Positions 1 to 10,521 are shown, counted from the stretch's first letter. The stretch: 64,000 bases of DNA from Ancylobacter gelatini (GCF_022601675.1 NZ_JAKVIL010000002.1:558001-622000), one strand, 5' to 3'. Program-made: numbers and translations. The notes: generated by a model not told the origin, from the letters alone.

Positions 1-13
1 GTTTGCGTCGGTT

Positions 14-31
14 CTTCGCCGGTTGGCGAAG
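14..31. other. Short hairpin in the leader region before rpoD
   Basis: A perfect 7-bp stem (CTTCGCC / GGCGAAG) with a GGTT loop lies near the left edge. It may be the tail of an upstream terminator, but no T-run follows. The rest of bases 1-177 holds no convincing gene, only the rpoD 5' region. Confidence 0.3.
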
Positions 32-177
32 GCCGATTTCTGGGTGGTCCGGTGGGCTGCGGGTACGGTTCTTGCCGGATCCGGGTGACCGGAACGCCGG
101 TCGATCAGGCGGCGCCGTGACGACGGCCGCCGGTGGATGCCGGAGGCGAAGGCTTTCGGTGGTTGAGGAGCACACGC

Positions 178-2175
<1,998 letters not shown>

Positions 2176-2208
2176 GCGGATTATTACCGCATCATCGGCA
2201 TTCTTCTA

Positions 2209-2238
2209 CGGCGGGCCTTCGGGTCCGCCGTTTCCATT
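2209..2238 (+). terminator. Intrinsic terminator after rpoD
   Basis: A 9-bp stem (CGGCGGGCC / GGTCCGCCG, one G-U pair) is closed by a TTCG tetraloop and followed by TTTCCATTT. It lies about 35 bases after the rpoD stop, so rpoD transcription probably ends here. Confidence 0.8.
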
Positions 2239-2257
2239 TCGACGGGCGACTCATTTT

Positions 2258-2282
2258 GGAACAAGAACGCTGAAGCATCATT
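2258..2282 (+). promoter_or_regulatory. Possible degenerate EcfG-type promoter of the PfpI gene
   Basis: GGAAC at 2258-2262 is followed after 16 bases by CATT, where the general-stress consensus would have CGTT. The position, about 33 bases before the start codon, and the stress-protein target suit an EcfG promoter. The imperfect -10 leaves it tentative. Confidence 0.3.
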
Positions 2283-2315
2283 GTCCTTGGAGCCTAACAA
2301 CCAAGGAGAACGATC

Positions 2316-2879
2316 ATGTCGGGTCCTCTGGACGGCAAGCGCATTCTTATTCTGGCGACCAACGGTTTCGAGCAGTCCGAACTCGAAGTGCCCCGCGACC
2401 AGTTGCGCGCGGCGGGCGCGCGGGTGGATGTCGTCTCCCCGGAAACGGGAGACATCAAGGGTTGGGACGAGAAGGACTGGGGGCGCCCGGTGCGGGTCGA
2501 CAAGCCTCTCAGCGAGGCGCGCGAGAGCGATTACGACGCGATCGTCCTGCCGGGCGGGCAGATCAATCCCGACCTGCTGCGCGTCGAGGCTGAGGCCATT
2601 CGCCTGATCAAGTCGTTCTTCAATGCTGGCAAGACCGTCGCCGCCATCTGCCATGCGCCGTGGCTGCTGGTAGAGGCAGGGATCGCCAAGGGACGGAAGA
2701 TGACGTCCTACGCCTCGATCCGTACCGACGTCATCAATGCCGGCGCACAGTGGGAAGACGCGCCGGTGGTGACCGACAAGGGGCTGATCACCTCGCGCAA
2801 CCCCGGCGATCTCGACGCCTTCTGCGCCAAGATCATCGAGGAAATTCGCGAAGGCCGTCATGAGCGGCGCGCGGCGTGA
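2316..2879 (+). CDS. PfpI/DJ-1 family protein (YhbO-like, type 1 glutamine amidotransferase-like)
   Basis: This 187-residue cytoplasmic protein belongs to the DJ-1/PfpI superfamily, whose bacterial members protect against oxidative, thermal and glyoxal stress or act as proteases. The nucleophile elbow AICHAPW places the reactive Cys at about residue 112 with His 113 next to it, and the conserved acidic residue lies in GFEQSELEVP near residue 19. The length matches YhbO/PfpI. The ATG is preceded by AAGGAG. The gene stands alone between two intrinsic terminators, and an EcfG-like element may precede it. Whether it acts as a deglycase or a protease cannot be read from the sequence. Confidence 0.9.
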   Translation: MSGPLDGKRILILATNGFEQSELEVPRDQLRAAGARVDVVSPETGDIKGWDEKDWGRPVRVDKPLSEARESDYDAIVLPGGQINPDLLRVEAEAIRLIKSFFNAGKTVAAICHAPWLLVEAGIAKGRKMTSYASIRTDVINAGAQWEDAPVVTDKGLITSRNPGDLDAFCAKIIEEIREGRHERRAA

Positions 2880-2906
2880 TGCTGGTCTGCTGACGGCATC
2901 GGACGG

Positions 2907-2936
2907 AAAAGGCGGCGCTTGGCCGCCTTTTCTTTT
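2907..2936 (+). terminator. Intrinsic terminator after the PfpI gene
   Basis: A perfect 10-bp stem, AAAAGGCGGC / GCCGCCTTTT, with a GCTTG loop is followed by CTTTT. Its symmetric A/T flanks let it also work for the convergent DUF2798 gene. Confidence 0.85.
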
Positions 2937-2951
2937 GCCGGTGCATCGGCG

Positions 2952-3224
2952 TCAGCGTTGCGGCGCTTCAACCAGCAGCCCGACGATACGGCGCACCAGC
3001 GGCAACACCGCCAGAAGCGTGGGGAAGGCGACGAGCCACGACAGCGCCCAGGCCGTGGGCCACGTCGCGAGGAACTCCGCGCCGGCCCCGAGGCTGCGCA
3101 GGGTCGCAATCGCCGAGACGACGAACGTCATCAGCACAGAGAGCACAAGGGGCATGAGCAAGCCGGCATAGCGAGCCGGCAGCTTGTAGGAGATCGATGA
3201 AGGAGAGGGCATGGCCATCCTCAT
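2952..3224 (-). CDS. DUF2798 family small membrane protein
   Basis: The product is about 90 residues with two hydrophobic segments separated by a short loop. It carries the family pattern KLPARYAG-LLMPLVLS followed by AFPTLLAVLPLVRRIV, which I recognise as DUF2798. The function is unknown. Three closely spaced in-frame ATGs (3224, 3218, 3212) compete as starts and none has a strong ribosome-binding site, so the N-terminus is uncertain by a few residues. An upstream ATG at 3257 would add 11 residues. It ends convergently against the PfpI gene with a shared terminator between them. Confidence 0.75.
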   Translation of the reverse strand: MRMAMPSPSSISYKLPARYAGLLMPLVLSVLMTFVVSAIATLRSLGAGAEFLATWPTAWALSWLVAFPTLLAVLPLVRRIVGLLVEAPQR

Positions 3225-3425
3225 TGGATGGTCTCGGCGTTCCGGATGGCACAGCATCCGCCGGCCGTGACCGGGTTGGATGCGTTGCCTGACGTCGGAC
3301 GCTTACGGCCGGAGGCGCGGGAGCCGCCAGCGCGCGAAATATAGACGAGGGGCACCGGTCCCGCCAGTGCCCATGTGAGATCATTCCGCCCTAAATCGGC
3401 AGGGCCGGATGCGGCGGTCTTGGGC

Positions 3426-3557
3426 TCATTCGCCCGGAAGCGGGTGGTTGTGCCGGCGCACCTGCTTGGTGCTGATGTCGACATAGGCCAGCGTCCCGGC
3501 GAAGCCGCCGAACGCAATGAGCGTGACGGCAAGGAAGATGACGGTTTCCGTGGGCAT
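3426..3557 (-). CDS. 43-residue single-pass membrane microprotein, unknown function
   Basis: This small gene has an almost ideal ribosome-binding site (AAAGGAGG, then ACACC before the ATG). It encodes 43 residues: a hydrophobic helix at about residues 5-26 (VIFLAVTLIAFGGFAG) and a short basic tail (KQVRRHNH) ending at a TGA. A perfect FixK/FNR box is centred about 58 bases upstream of the start codon, with a TTCTAA element in roughly the right place for a -10. That suggests induction under low oxygen. I do not recognise a named family. Its context and size resemble small subunits or assembly peptides of respiratory complexes, but that is inference only. Confidence 0.75.
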   Translation of the reverse strand: MPTETVIFLAVTLIAFGGFAGTLAYVDISTKQVRRHNHPLPGE

Positions 3558-3607
3558 GGTGTCCTCCTTTGGTATGGAGGAACCTTAGAACCCTCGCACG
3601 CAGGCGC

Positions 3608-3623
3608 CTTGATCCGGATCAAG
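3608..3623 (-). promoter_or_regulatory. FixK/FNR-type box upstream of the 43-residue microprotein
   Basis: CTTGATCCGGATCAAG is a perfect 16-bp palindrome that contains TTGAT-N4-ATCAA, the consensus bound by FNR, FixK and Anr regulators. Read on the minus strand, TTCTAA follows at 3590-3585, giving a near class II activator geometry. The next start codon on that strand is 3557. Confidence 0.75.
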
Positions 3624-3629
3624 CGGTGC

Positions 3630-3809
3630 TCAGGGCAGGCGCATCGCGTCGTCGACCAGAGCGGCGAGGCCGATCAGCGCGAGAAAGCCCAGGAAGAACA
3701 GGGCGAACAGCCCGAAGGCGATCCGCCGCGCCAGCGTCGAGAGCGCGGTCAGCCCCAGCGCTCCGGCCAGGAGCGACAGCACCAGCAACCCGACCGCATA
3801 TTTGAGCAT
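3630..3809 (-). CDS. 59-residue DUF1328-like (YtjA-type) membrane protein
   Basis: The gene has a strong ribosome-binding site (AGGAGGAGAAA) before an ATG at 3809 and encodes 59 residues with two hydrophobic helices (about 4-26 and 29-52). The opening MLKYAVGLLVLSLLAGALG and the overall pattern recall DUF1328/YtjA, small inner-membrane proteins often seen among stress genes. The match is by pattern, not alignment. It lies just upstream of the FixK box and the 43-residue gene on the same strand. A weak stress-promoter-like element (TGAAC-N17-CGTA, 3862-3837) precedes it. Confidence 0.7.
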   Translation of the reverse strand: MLKYAVGLLVLSLLAGALGLTALSTLARRIAFGLFALFFLGFLALIGLAALVDDAMRLP

Positions 3810-3881
3810 CGTCTTTCTCCTCCTGCCGCACCGATATACGTCGGCACGCGGCGGATGGTTCAGCGATGAGGCGCTGGAGCG

Positions 3882-5240
3882 TCACGCGCCGTCGGAACGG
3901 CCATCCTGCTCGGTGGGATAAGGTTCGTCCCCCGGCGTGGCAGCGGGAGCCGCCGCGGGCTTCAAATGGGTGGCGGGACGCGAGGCGGTGGCCGCCGCCA
4001 TCCGGGACGGCGTGGCATCGGGCTCGCCCTCAGGCATCGGCACCGTGCCGGTGGCGGCCGAGGCGGCGGTCTCGCCCAGCTTGTCGGCCAGATGCGGCGG
4101 CGGGCGATCCCGGAACGTCAGGCTCCACACCACGAACAGCAACAGGAAGGTGTGGGACGCCGCCGTGAACAGGAACAGCGCGCCGGGGCCGTAATGCATC
4201 ATGCCGAAGGAGGCGACCGAGGGGCCGACCACCGAGCCGATGCCATAGGCCAGCAGCAGGCCGGCTGCGGTCTCCACCGCTTCCGCCGGCAGGGTGCGGT
4301 CATAGGCATGGGCGGCAGCGAGGGAATAGGCCGGCAGAGACAGCGCGCCGTAGAACAGAGCCAGGATGCACAGGCCGAGCAGGCCGAACTGGAACACGCC
4401 CAGCGCGATGCCCGCGAGCAGGGCGCCGACCATCAGCGCGGCGAGAATGCGCCGGCGGTCCATGCGGTCGGAGATATAGCCGATCGGCCATTGCGCCACC
4501 GCGCCGGCGACTACGGCCGCCGACATGAAGGTGGCCGCCCCGTCGGAGGTCAGCCCGCGCCCGATGCCGAAAATCGGGCCGAGCGACCAGAGCGAGCCAT
4601 TCGTCAGCCCAATGGCGAAGCAGCCCACCACCGCTACCGGCGCCGCCTTCAACAGGTGCCAGATGCGAATTCGCGCGGTTTCGATCGGGGCGGGCTGGCC
4701 GGCGCTGGTCATCGCCACCGGCAGGGTGGCCATCGCGAACAGGATGGTCGCGAGCGCGAACAGTTCAAAGCCGCGTACCGGATAGAGCGTGATCATCATC
4801 TGGCCGGCGGTGAGCGCCGCGTAGTCGACGATGACGTAAGCGCTCATGACGAAGCCGCGCGTCTGGTTGGTGGCGCGGTCGTTCAGCCAGCTTTCGATGA
4901 CGAGATAGAGCCCGGCGAAGCAGAAGCCGGTGATCGCGCGCAGCCCGTACCAGACGAAGGGGTCTATGAAGAGCGGATGCGCCATCATCGAGGCCACCAC
5001 GCCGGCGGTGAGCGCGGCGAAGGCGCGGATATGGCCGGAGCGACGCACCAGATGCGGCACCAGCAGGCAGCCGGTCACGAAACCCAGATAATAGCTCGAC
5101 CCCAGCAGGCCGAGTTCAACCGCGCTGAAGCCCTCGAAGGCGCCGCGCAAGGGCAGCAGCGTGTTCTGCAGGCCGCTTCCGGTGACCAGGAAGAACACGC
5201 CGAGCAACAGCGCGGCGACAGGGCCGAGAGTCTGGGCCAT
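3882..5240 (-). CDS. MFS transporter, YcaD-like
   Basis: This 452-residue inner-membrane transporter has about 12 hydrophobic segments over residues 5-390 and a hydrophilic Ala/Pro-rich tail of about 60 residues. The first helix region (NTLLPLRGAFEGFSAVELG), GSSYYLGFVTG and the ESWLNDRATNQTRG loop match the YcaD-like branch of the major facilitator superfamily, which lacks a known substrate. ISDRMDRRR is the second-half version of the family's loop motif. It is transcribed alone. The divergent neighbour at 5348 is a sugar-epimerase-like protein, which hints at a sugar or sugar-derivative substrate but does not show it. Confidence 0.85.
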   Translation of the reverse strand: MAQTLGPVAALLLGVFFLVTGSGLQNTLLPLRGAFEGFSAVELGLLGSSYYLGFVTGCLLVPHLVRRSGHIRAFAALTAGVVASMMAHPLFIDPFVWYGLRAITGFCFAGLYLVIESWLNDRATNQTRGFVMSAYVIVDYAALTAGQMMITLYPVRGFELFALATILFAMATLPVAMTSAGQPAPIETARIRIWHLLKAAPVAVVGCFAIGLTNGSLWSLGPIFGIGRGLTSDGAATFMSAAVVAGAVAQWPIGYISDRMDRRRILAALMVGALLAGIALGVFQFGLLGLCILALFYGALSLPAYSLAAAHAYDRTLPAEAVETAAGLLLAYGIGSVVGPSVASFGMMHYGPGALFLFTAASHTFLLLFVVWSLTFRDRPPPHLADKLGETAASAATGTVPMPEGEPDATPSRMAAATASRPATHLKPAAAPAATPGDEPYPTEQDGRSDGA

Positions 5241-5347
5241 GATGAAACCGGATGGTGTGGACGGGAATCGGCGGGATAGCGCAAATCAGTGCTATCACAA
5301 CGGTTCGGTTAGACCTGATCCATCGCGATGTCGAGACGGGGAATTGT

Positions 5348-6247
5348 ATGTCGGAACAGCCGGTGAAGCTTGTGTCGAGCCTCCTGAGCGCGGAGGTCAG
5401 CCCGCTGGGTGCTGAACTGTCGCGGCTGCGCGACAAGGAGGGGCGGGACCTCTTGTGGAACGGCGATCCGGCGTTCTGGACCGGCCGGGCGCCGTTGCTG
5501 TTCCCGATTGTCGGCCGCCTGCCGGGCGATGCGCTGGTGCATGAGGGGCAGTCCTACACGATGCTCCAGCACGGCTTCGCCCGGCGGCGCAGCTTCGCGA
5601 CGCTGGAGGCTTCGCCGTCGCGCGCTGTGTTCGGGCTGGACTCAGATGAGGAGACGCTCAAGCAGTATCCCTTCGCCTTCGCCCTGCGCGTGACCTACAC
5701 GCTGGAGGAAGCGACGCTGACCATCTCCGCGACCGTGACCAATTCCGGCACGGTGCCGCTGCCGGCGAGCTTCGGCTTTCACCCGGCCTTCCTGTGGCCG
5801 CTGCCCTATGGTGGCACGAAGGCCGAGCATCGCGTGGTGTTCGAGAAGGCGGAGGTTGAAGCGATCCATCGGCCGGTCGGTGGACTGCTTTCGCGCGAGA
5901 CCGAGCCCAATCCGGCGATGGACGCGGTGATGACGCCCGACGACGCGATGTTCGAGCGCGATGCGCTGATCTTCACCCATCTGCGCTCGCGCCATATCCG
6001 CTTCGGCGTGCCGGGCCAGCCGGGGATCGAGGTCGCGTTCCCGGACATGCCGCATCTCGGCCTCTGGTCGAAGCCCGGCGCACCCTTCCTGTGCATCGAG
6101 CCGTGGCAGGGCTATGCCTCGGCGGAGGACGGGCCGGTCGCCTTCGCCGACAAGCCGGGCCTCGTCCTCATCGAGCCCGGCGCCGAGCGACGCTTTGCGA
6201 TGTCGGTGCGCTGGCTGCCGAATTCGGGCGACGATATCGGGGCGTGA
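5348..6247 (+). CDS. Aldose 1-epimerase family protein (LacX-like)
   Basis: This 299-residue protein has the galactose-mutarotase fold pattern. LWNGDPAFWTGRAPLLFPIV lies near the N-terminus, a conserved His follows in QHGFARR, then GFHPAFLWPLP. Near the C-terminus the catalytic-type Glu sits in CIEPWQGYAS. These fit the LacX/YihR branch, which interconverts sugar anomers. I use the ATG at 5348 (GGGGAA upstream), because the 32 residues gained by starting at 5252 run through the divergent promoter region. The exact sugar is unknown. It ends 13 bases before the convergent diguanylate cyclase. Confidence 0.88.
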   Translation: MSEQPVKLVSSLLSAEVSPLGAELSRLRDKEGRDLLWNGDPAFWTGRAPLLFPIVGRLPGDALVHEGQSYTMLQHGFARRRSFATLEASPSRAVFGLDSDEETLKQYPFAFALRVTYTLEEATLTISATVTNSGTVPLPASFGFHPAFLWPLPYGGTKAEHRVVFEKAEVEAIHRPVGGLLSRETEPNPAMDAVMTPDDAMFERDALIFTHLRSRHIRFGVPGQPGIEVAFPDMPHLGLWSKPGAPFLCIEPWQGYASAEDGPVAFADKPGLVLIEPGAERRFAMSVRWLPNSGDDIGA

Positions 6248-6260
6248 GACGCGGCAACGA

Positions 6261-7277
6261 TCAGCCGGCGGCGGAACGGTGCAGCACCCGGTCTCGGCCC
6301 TGGCGCTTGGCGGCGTAGAGCGCTGCATCGGCGTCGGCGATCAGCGTCTCGGCCGCAAGGTCTCCGCCGATCTGGGTCGCGATGCCGACACTCACCGTCA
6401 CGATCCCGCGCGTGGGATGGGGGATGGCGACGGCCTTGAGTTCCGCGCGCAACCGTTCCCCGGCCTCCCGCGCGGCCTCCTCCGTGCCTGAAGGAAAGAT
6501 GACGGCGAATTCCTCGCCGCCATAGCGCGCGATCACGTCGTCCGTTCGCCGGAAGGCGTGCGGCAGGGTGGTCGCGAGCCGCCGCAGCGCCTCGTCGCCG
6601 GCGGGGTGGCCCAGCGTGTCGTTCACCACCTTGAAGTGGTCGATGTCGATCATGGCGAGCGACAGCGGCTCGCTGGTGCGCCGGCAGCGCACCACCGCGC
6701 GTTCAAGCGCCTCATCGAAGCCGCGACGATTGGCGAGGCCGGTCAGGGCGTCGATGCGGGTGAGCCGGGTCAAGGCCTGGTTCATCTGCCGCAGTTCGAT
6801 CTCGTCGACGGCGATGGCGGCGATATCCTCCAGCGCGGCGAGGTCGATCGCCTCGCCATCCGCCGCCGGCTCCCGGCGCAGCACGCAGAGCGAGCCGACC
6901 ACCAGATCCGGCGTCAGCCGGATCGGCACCCCGGCATAGAAGCGTAGCGGCAGCCGCGGCGCCACGGGATGGCCCTCGAAAGCGCTATCGGTGCGAAAAT
7001 CCCGGACCACAAGCGGCTGGCCGCTGGAGACGACGTGCTGGCACACCGACTTGCGGCGCTCGATGGACGGGGCAATGTCGGCGGTGGTGACCGACTTCAT
7101 CCACTGATGGTGCGCGTCGATGAAGCCGATAAACGCGACATCTGCATTGTAGACGCGCTGGGCCAGCCGGGTGAGCCGGTCGAACCGCTCCTCGGGCGGC
7201 GTATCCATGATGCCGCAGGCTTCCAGCGCGACCAGCCTTGCCGCCTCGTTCTTCGGGGGCGGGGGAGGGCTCCACAT
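6261..7277 (-). CDS. GAF-GGDEF diguanylate cyclase
   Basis: The 338-residue cytoplasmic protein has an N-terminal GAF sensor domain (about residues 20-160) and a GGDEF domain (about 175-335). The GAF domain carries VCQHVVSSGQPLVVRD and YAGVPIRL. The active-site motif is GGEEF, and the product inhibition site RTDD sits five residues before it, so the enzyme should make c-di-GMP and be feedback-inhibited. The DALTGLANRRGF signature marks the start of the catalytic domain. No membrane segment is present. It follows the trehalose operon on the same strand after a 41-base gap, so co-transcription is possible. Confidence 0.93.
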   Translation of the reverse strand: MWSPPPPPKNEAARLVALEACGIMDTPPEERFDRLTRLAQRVYNADVAFIGFIDAHHQWMKSVTTADIAPSIERRKSVCQHVVSSGQPLVVRDFRTDSAFEGHPVAPRLPLRFYAGVPIRLTPDLVVGSLCVLRREPAADGEAIDLAALEDIAAIAVDEIELRQMNQALTRLTRIDALTGLANRRGFDEALERAVVRCRRTSEPLSLAMIDIDHFKVVNDTLGHPAGDEALRRLATTLPHAFRRTDDVIARYGGEEFAVIFPSGTEEAAREAGERLRAELKAVAIPHPTRGIVTVSVGIATQIGGDLAAETLIADADAALYAAKRQGRDRVLHRSAAG

Positions 7278-7318
7278 GCGGGTATCCTACGTCTGGAACG
7301 AGCGATGCATGGGCCTCT

Positions 7319-8740
7319 TCACTGTCGCGCCGCCGCCCGCGAATGTTCCGGCAATTCGCCGAGACGATCAACCGTGTGGGCGAGGTCGTCGAGGAAAGTG
7401 TCGCACCATTTGTGGATGGTGTTGGCCTCGACCACCGCCATATTGGCCCGCCAGCGCTCCTGCCGCTCCTCCAGCGGCATGGCAAGCGCGAGGTCCAGCA
7501 TGTCGGCCATGCCCTCGATGTCGTAGGGGTTCACCATGAGTGCCCCGGACAATTCATTGGCCGCGCCCGCGAAGCGCGAAAGCACGAGGACACCCGGGTT
7601 CTTCGGGTTCTGGGCGGCGACGTATTCCTTGGCGACGAGGTTCATGCCGTCGCGGAGCGGCGTCACCAGGCCGATGCGCGACGAGCGATAGATCGCCGCC
7701 AGCGTCGGCCGAGCCAGAGGCCGGTTGAGGTAGCGCAGCGGCACCCAGTCGAACTCGGCATATTCGCCATTGATCGCGCCGGCCAGTTCCTCCAGTTCGC
7801 GCCGCAGGGCGCGATATTCGGCGACCTCGCCGCGGCTCACCGGCGCGACCTGCATCATCGTCACCTTGGAGCGGTGCTCCGGGCGGCTTTTCAGCAACTC
7901 GCCAAAGGCGTTGAACTTGTTGGGCAGGCCCTTGGAATAGTCGAGCCGGTCGACGCCGACGGCCAGCGTGCGCCCGGCGAGGCTGCTGTGCAGCCGCTCC
8001 ATTTCCTCGCCGGTGACGGCCGCCTTGGCATCCTTGACGAAGGCCTCGGTATCGATCCCGATCGGATAGGCGGCGACCCGGAACCGTCGTTCCTTCAGCC
8101 CGACCACGCCGCCCGGCGCGATCCAGCCGCGCGCTTCGGAGGAAATATAGGTCAGCAGCGCGCGGACATCGTTCTCGGTCTGCAGGCCGACAAGATCATA
8201 TTGCGACAGGTCCTCCACCAGGGCGGCATGGGAGGGCAGGGTGAGGAAGACGTCCGGTGTCGGCCACGGGATGTGGTGGAAATAGCCGATCAACCCCTTG
8301 AAGCCGAGCTCGCGCAAGGCACTGGCCAGCGGGATGAAGTGATAGTCGTGCACCCACACCACGTCGTCGGGCTTCAGCAGCGGCATCAGCGAGCGCGCGA
8401 ACGTGTCGTTGACCCGCCGGTAGCCCTCCCAGTCGGTGCGCCGGTAACTCAGGGCGCCGAGCCGGTAATGGCACAGCGGCCACAGCGTGCCATTGGCATA
8501 GCCGGCGTAATGAGCGTGCTGTTCCTCCGGGTCGAGGGTCTGGAGCGCGTAGGTCACGCGACCCGAGCGGAAGATCTTCGGCTCGGTGGGCGGGTTGACC
8601 TCGGTTTCCCCGCTCCAGCCGAACCACAGCCCGCCCTGACGGCCGAGCGCCTCGCGCAGGGCAACCGCCAGTCCGCCGGCCTTGGCCGCGCGTTCCTTGG
8701 GCGATGCCACACGATTTGAAACGATTACGAGCCTCGCCAG
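7319..8740 (-). CDS. otsA: Trehalose-6-phosphate synthase OtsA, apparent CTG start
   Basis: OtsA joins UDP-glucose and glucose-6-phosphate into trehalose-6-phosphate in the cytoplasm. The GT20 features are complete: the opening [11 protein letters not shown], the AGGLAVAL loop, [34 protein letters not shown] and [14 protein letters not shown]. There is no ATG, GTG or TTG at the right place. The only start that keeps the first strand and gives family length (473 residues, against 474 in E. coli) is a CTG at 8740, seven bases after GGAGG. It overlaps the end of the GH15 gene by 16 bases, so translation is probably coupled. The next candidate, a GTG ten codons downstream, would delete the first strand. 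Confidence 0.93.
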   Translation of the reverse strand: MARLVIVSNRVASPKERAAKAGGLAVALREALGRQGGLWFGWSGETEVNPPTEPKIFRSGRVTYALQTLDPEEQHAHYAGYANGTLWPLCHYRLGALSYRRTDWEGYRRVNDTFARSLMPLLKPDDVVWVHDYHFIPLASALRELGFKGLIGYFHHIPWPTPDVFLTLPSHAALVEDLSQYDLVGLQTENDVRALLTYISSEARGWIAPGGVVGLKERRFRVAAYPIGIDTEAFVKDAKAAVTGEEMERLHSSLAGRTLAVGVDRLDYSKGLPNKFNAFGELLKSRPEHRSKVTMMQVAPVSRGEVAEYRALRRELEELAGAINGEYAEFDWVPLRYLNRPLARPTLAAIYRSSRIGLVTPLRDGMNLVAKEYVAAQNPKNPGVLVLSRFAGAANELSGALMVNPYDIEGMADMLDLALAMPLEERQERWRANMAVVEANTIHKWCDTFLDDLAHTVDRLGELPEHSRAAARQ

Positions 8741-10521
8741 AACGCTTCCTCCCAGGTTTTCGACAGGCGCATCGCCGTGTCGATCAGGCCGACCATGGAG
8801 TAGGTCTGGGGAATATTGCCCCACAGCTCCAGGGTCTGGTTGTCGATGTCTTCCGACAGCAGGCCCGCCTCGTTGCGGCGCGCCAGCAGGCTGGTGAACA
8901 TCTCGCGGGCTTCCTCGCGGCGCCCGATCAGATCGAGCGCGCCCGCGTACCAGAACGAACAAATGGTGAAGGAAGTTTCAGGCAGTCCGAAATCATCTTC
9001 GCCGGCATAGCGCATGAGGTAGCCGTTGCGCTTGAGTTCGCGGCCGATGGCTTCGACGGTGGCGACATAGCGGGCATCGTCGGGGCGCACGAAGCCCAGT
9101 TCCGCCAGCAGCAGCAGGCTGGCATCGAGCTGACCGTCACTGTCGGCGTCGACGAAGCTGCCCATCTTCTCGTTCCAGGCGAAGGAAAGGATGCGCTCGC
9201 GGATCTTGCGCGCCTCCTCCGCCCAGTAGGTGGCGCGATCGGGAAGTTCCAGCACGCGGGCGATGCGCTTGAGCCGGTCGCACGCCGCCCAGCTCATCAC
9301 CGCCGAGAAGGTGTGGATGCGCCGTTTGCCGCGCAGTTCCCACAGGCCGGCATCCGGCTCGAAGGCGAACTCGACCGCGCGTGCGCCGACCCCCTCCAGC
9401 AGGCGGAACAGCGCCTCGTCGCCGCGATTGGGCAGGCGGTGGTCGAAGAACATCTGCGCGGCGGCGAGCACCACATGGCCGTAGCCGTCATTCTGGACCT
9501 GTTCCGCCGCCTGGTTGCCGACCCGCACCGGCCCCATGCCGCGAAAGCCCGGCAGCGATTCGGCGAAGCGCTCCTCAAGCGGCGTGCCCGGCACGATGGA
9601 ATAGACCGGCGCGAGCCGACCGGACGGGTCCGAGGCGATCACCGTCGTCAGGTAGCGGATGAAGTCCTCCATCGTGCGGGTGGCGCCCAGCATGTTGAGC
9701 GCGCGTACGGTGAAGTAGGAATCCCGCAGCCAGCAATGGCGGTAGTCCCAGTTGCGGATCGAGTGCGGCGCCTCGGGGATCGAGGTGGTGAGCGCGGCGA
9801 CGATGCCGCCGGTCTCCTCATAGGCGCACAGCTTCAGCGAGATGGCGGCGCGGATCACCGCCTCCTGCCACTCGAAGGGAATGGAGAGATAGCGCACCCA
9901 TTCCCACCAATAGTCGCGGGTCTTTTCCTCGAAACCGCGCGCGGTCTCGGCAATGCTCGACGCGAAGGGCTCGTCGGGGCCAAGCACCAGCGTCGCCGGC
10001 CGGCTCAGCACGAAGGGGCGTTCCTCCGCCACATAGACGATGGGCAGATCCGTCGTGGCGCGGACGGTGAAGTCCTCGCCGGCAAAGCGCATATGGTTGC
10101 TGCCGCGCACCGGCTTCGGGCTCTGCGCGCCCCATTGGAAATGCGGGCGCAGGCGGATGGTGACCCGGCAGGTGCCTTCCAGCGGCTCGATGCGGCGCAC
10201 CAGCATCGAAGGGCGGTAGATGCGGTCGTAGAGCTTGAAGCGCGGGGCGAAGTCGGTCACCCGCAGCTTCGCGCCGTCCGCATTTTCGAGAATGGTCTCG
10301 ATGATCGCGGTGTTGGGCTGGTAGCGCCGCGTCGCCTTGGTCTGGCCATCGAGCGTCACGTCGAAGAAGCCGCCCGTCGGTTCCTCGCCGCCGAGCAGCG
10401 AGGAAAAGATCGGATCGCCGTCGATCCGTGGCCAGCAGCACCAGGCGAGGCGCCCATTCTTGTCGATCAGTGCGGCAATGGTGCCATTGCCGATGGCGGC
10501 GAGGTTCAGATCGGCGCTCAC
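8725..10521 (-). CDS. Glycoside hydrolase family 15 protein (glucoamylase/trehalase-like)
   Basis: The 598-residue protein has the GH15 layout: an N-terminal beta-sandwich opening with LNLAAIGNGTIAALIDKNG, then an alpha/alpha barrel. Key motifs are NWDYRHCWLRDSYF (substrate-binding and catalytic acid region) and, near the C-terminus, GLLSEDID followed by WGNIPQTYS, which holds the second catalytic Glu. GH15 enzymes release glucose from alpha-glucans, and some are trehalases. I chose the GTG at 10521 because it overlaps the otsB stop as GTGA, a coupling arrangement. An ATG at 10563 would overlap otsB by 46 bases. Lying between otsB and otsA, it may degrade trehalose or a related glucan; the substrate is inferred. 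Confidence 0.9.
   Translation of the reverse strand: MSADLNLAAIGNGTIAALIDKNGRLAWCCWPRIDGDPIFSSLLGGEEPTGGFFDVTLDGQTKATRRYQPNTAIIETILENADGAKLRVTDFAPRFKLYDRIYRPSMLVRRIEPLEGTCRVTIRLRPHFQWGAQSPKPVRGSNHMRFAGEDFTVRATTDLPIVYVAEERPFVLSRPATLVLGPDEPFASSIAETARGFEEKTRDYWWEWVRYLSIPFEWQEAVIRAAISLKLCAYEETGGIVAALTTSIPEAPHSIRNWDYRHCWLRDSYFTVRALNMLGATRTMEDFIRYLTTVIASDPSGRLAPVYSIVPGTPLEERFAESLPGFRGMGPVRVGNQAAEQVQNDGYGHVVLAAAQMFFDHRLPNRGDEALFRLLEGVGARAVEFAFEPDAGLWELRGKRRIHTFSAVMSWAACDRLKRIARVLELPDRATYWAEEARKIRERILSFAWNEKMGSFVDADSDGQLDASLLLLAELGFVRPDDARYVATVEAIGRELKRNGYLMRYAGEDDFGLPETSFTICSFWYAGALDLIGRREEAREMFTSLLARRNEAGLLSEDIDNQTLELWGNIPQTYSMVGLIDTAMRLSKTWEEAFWRGS

Noticed and set aside
3837-3862. An EcfG promoter for the 59-residue gene
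   Set aside because: TGAAC-N17-CGTA differs from the consensus in both elements, so it is mentioned only as a weak possibility.
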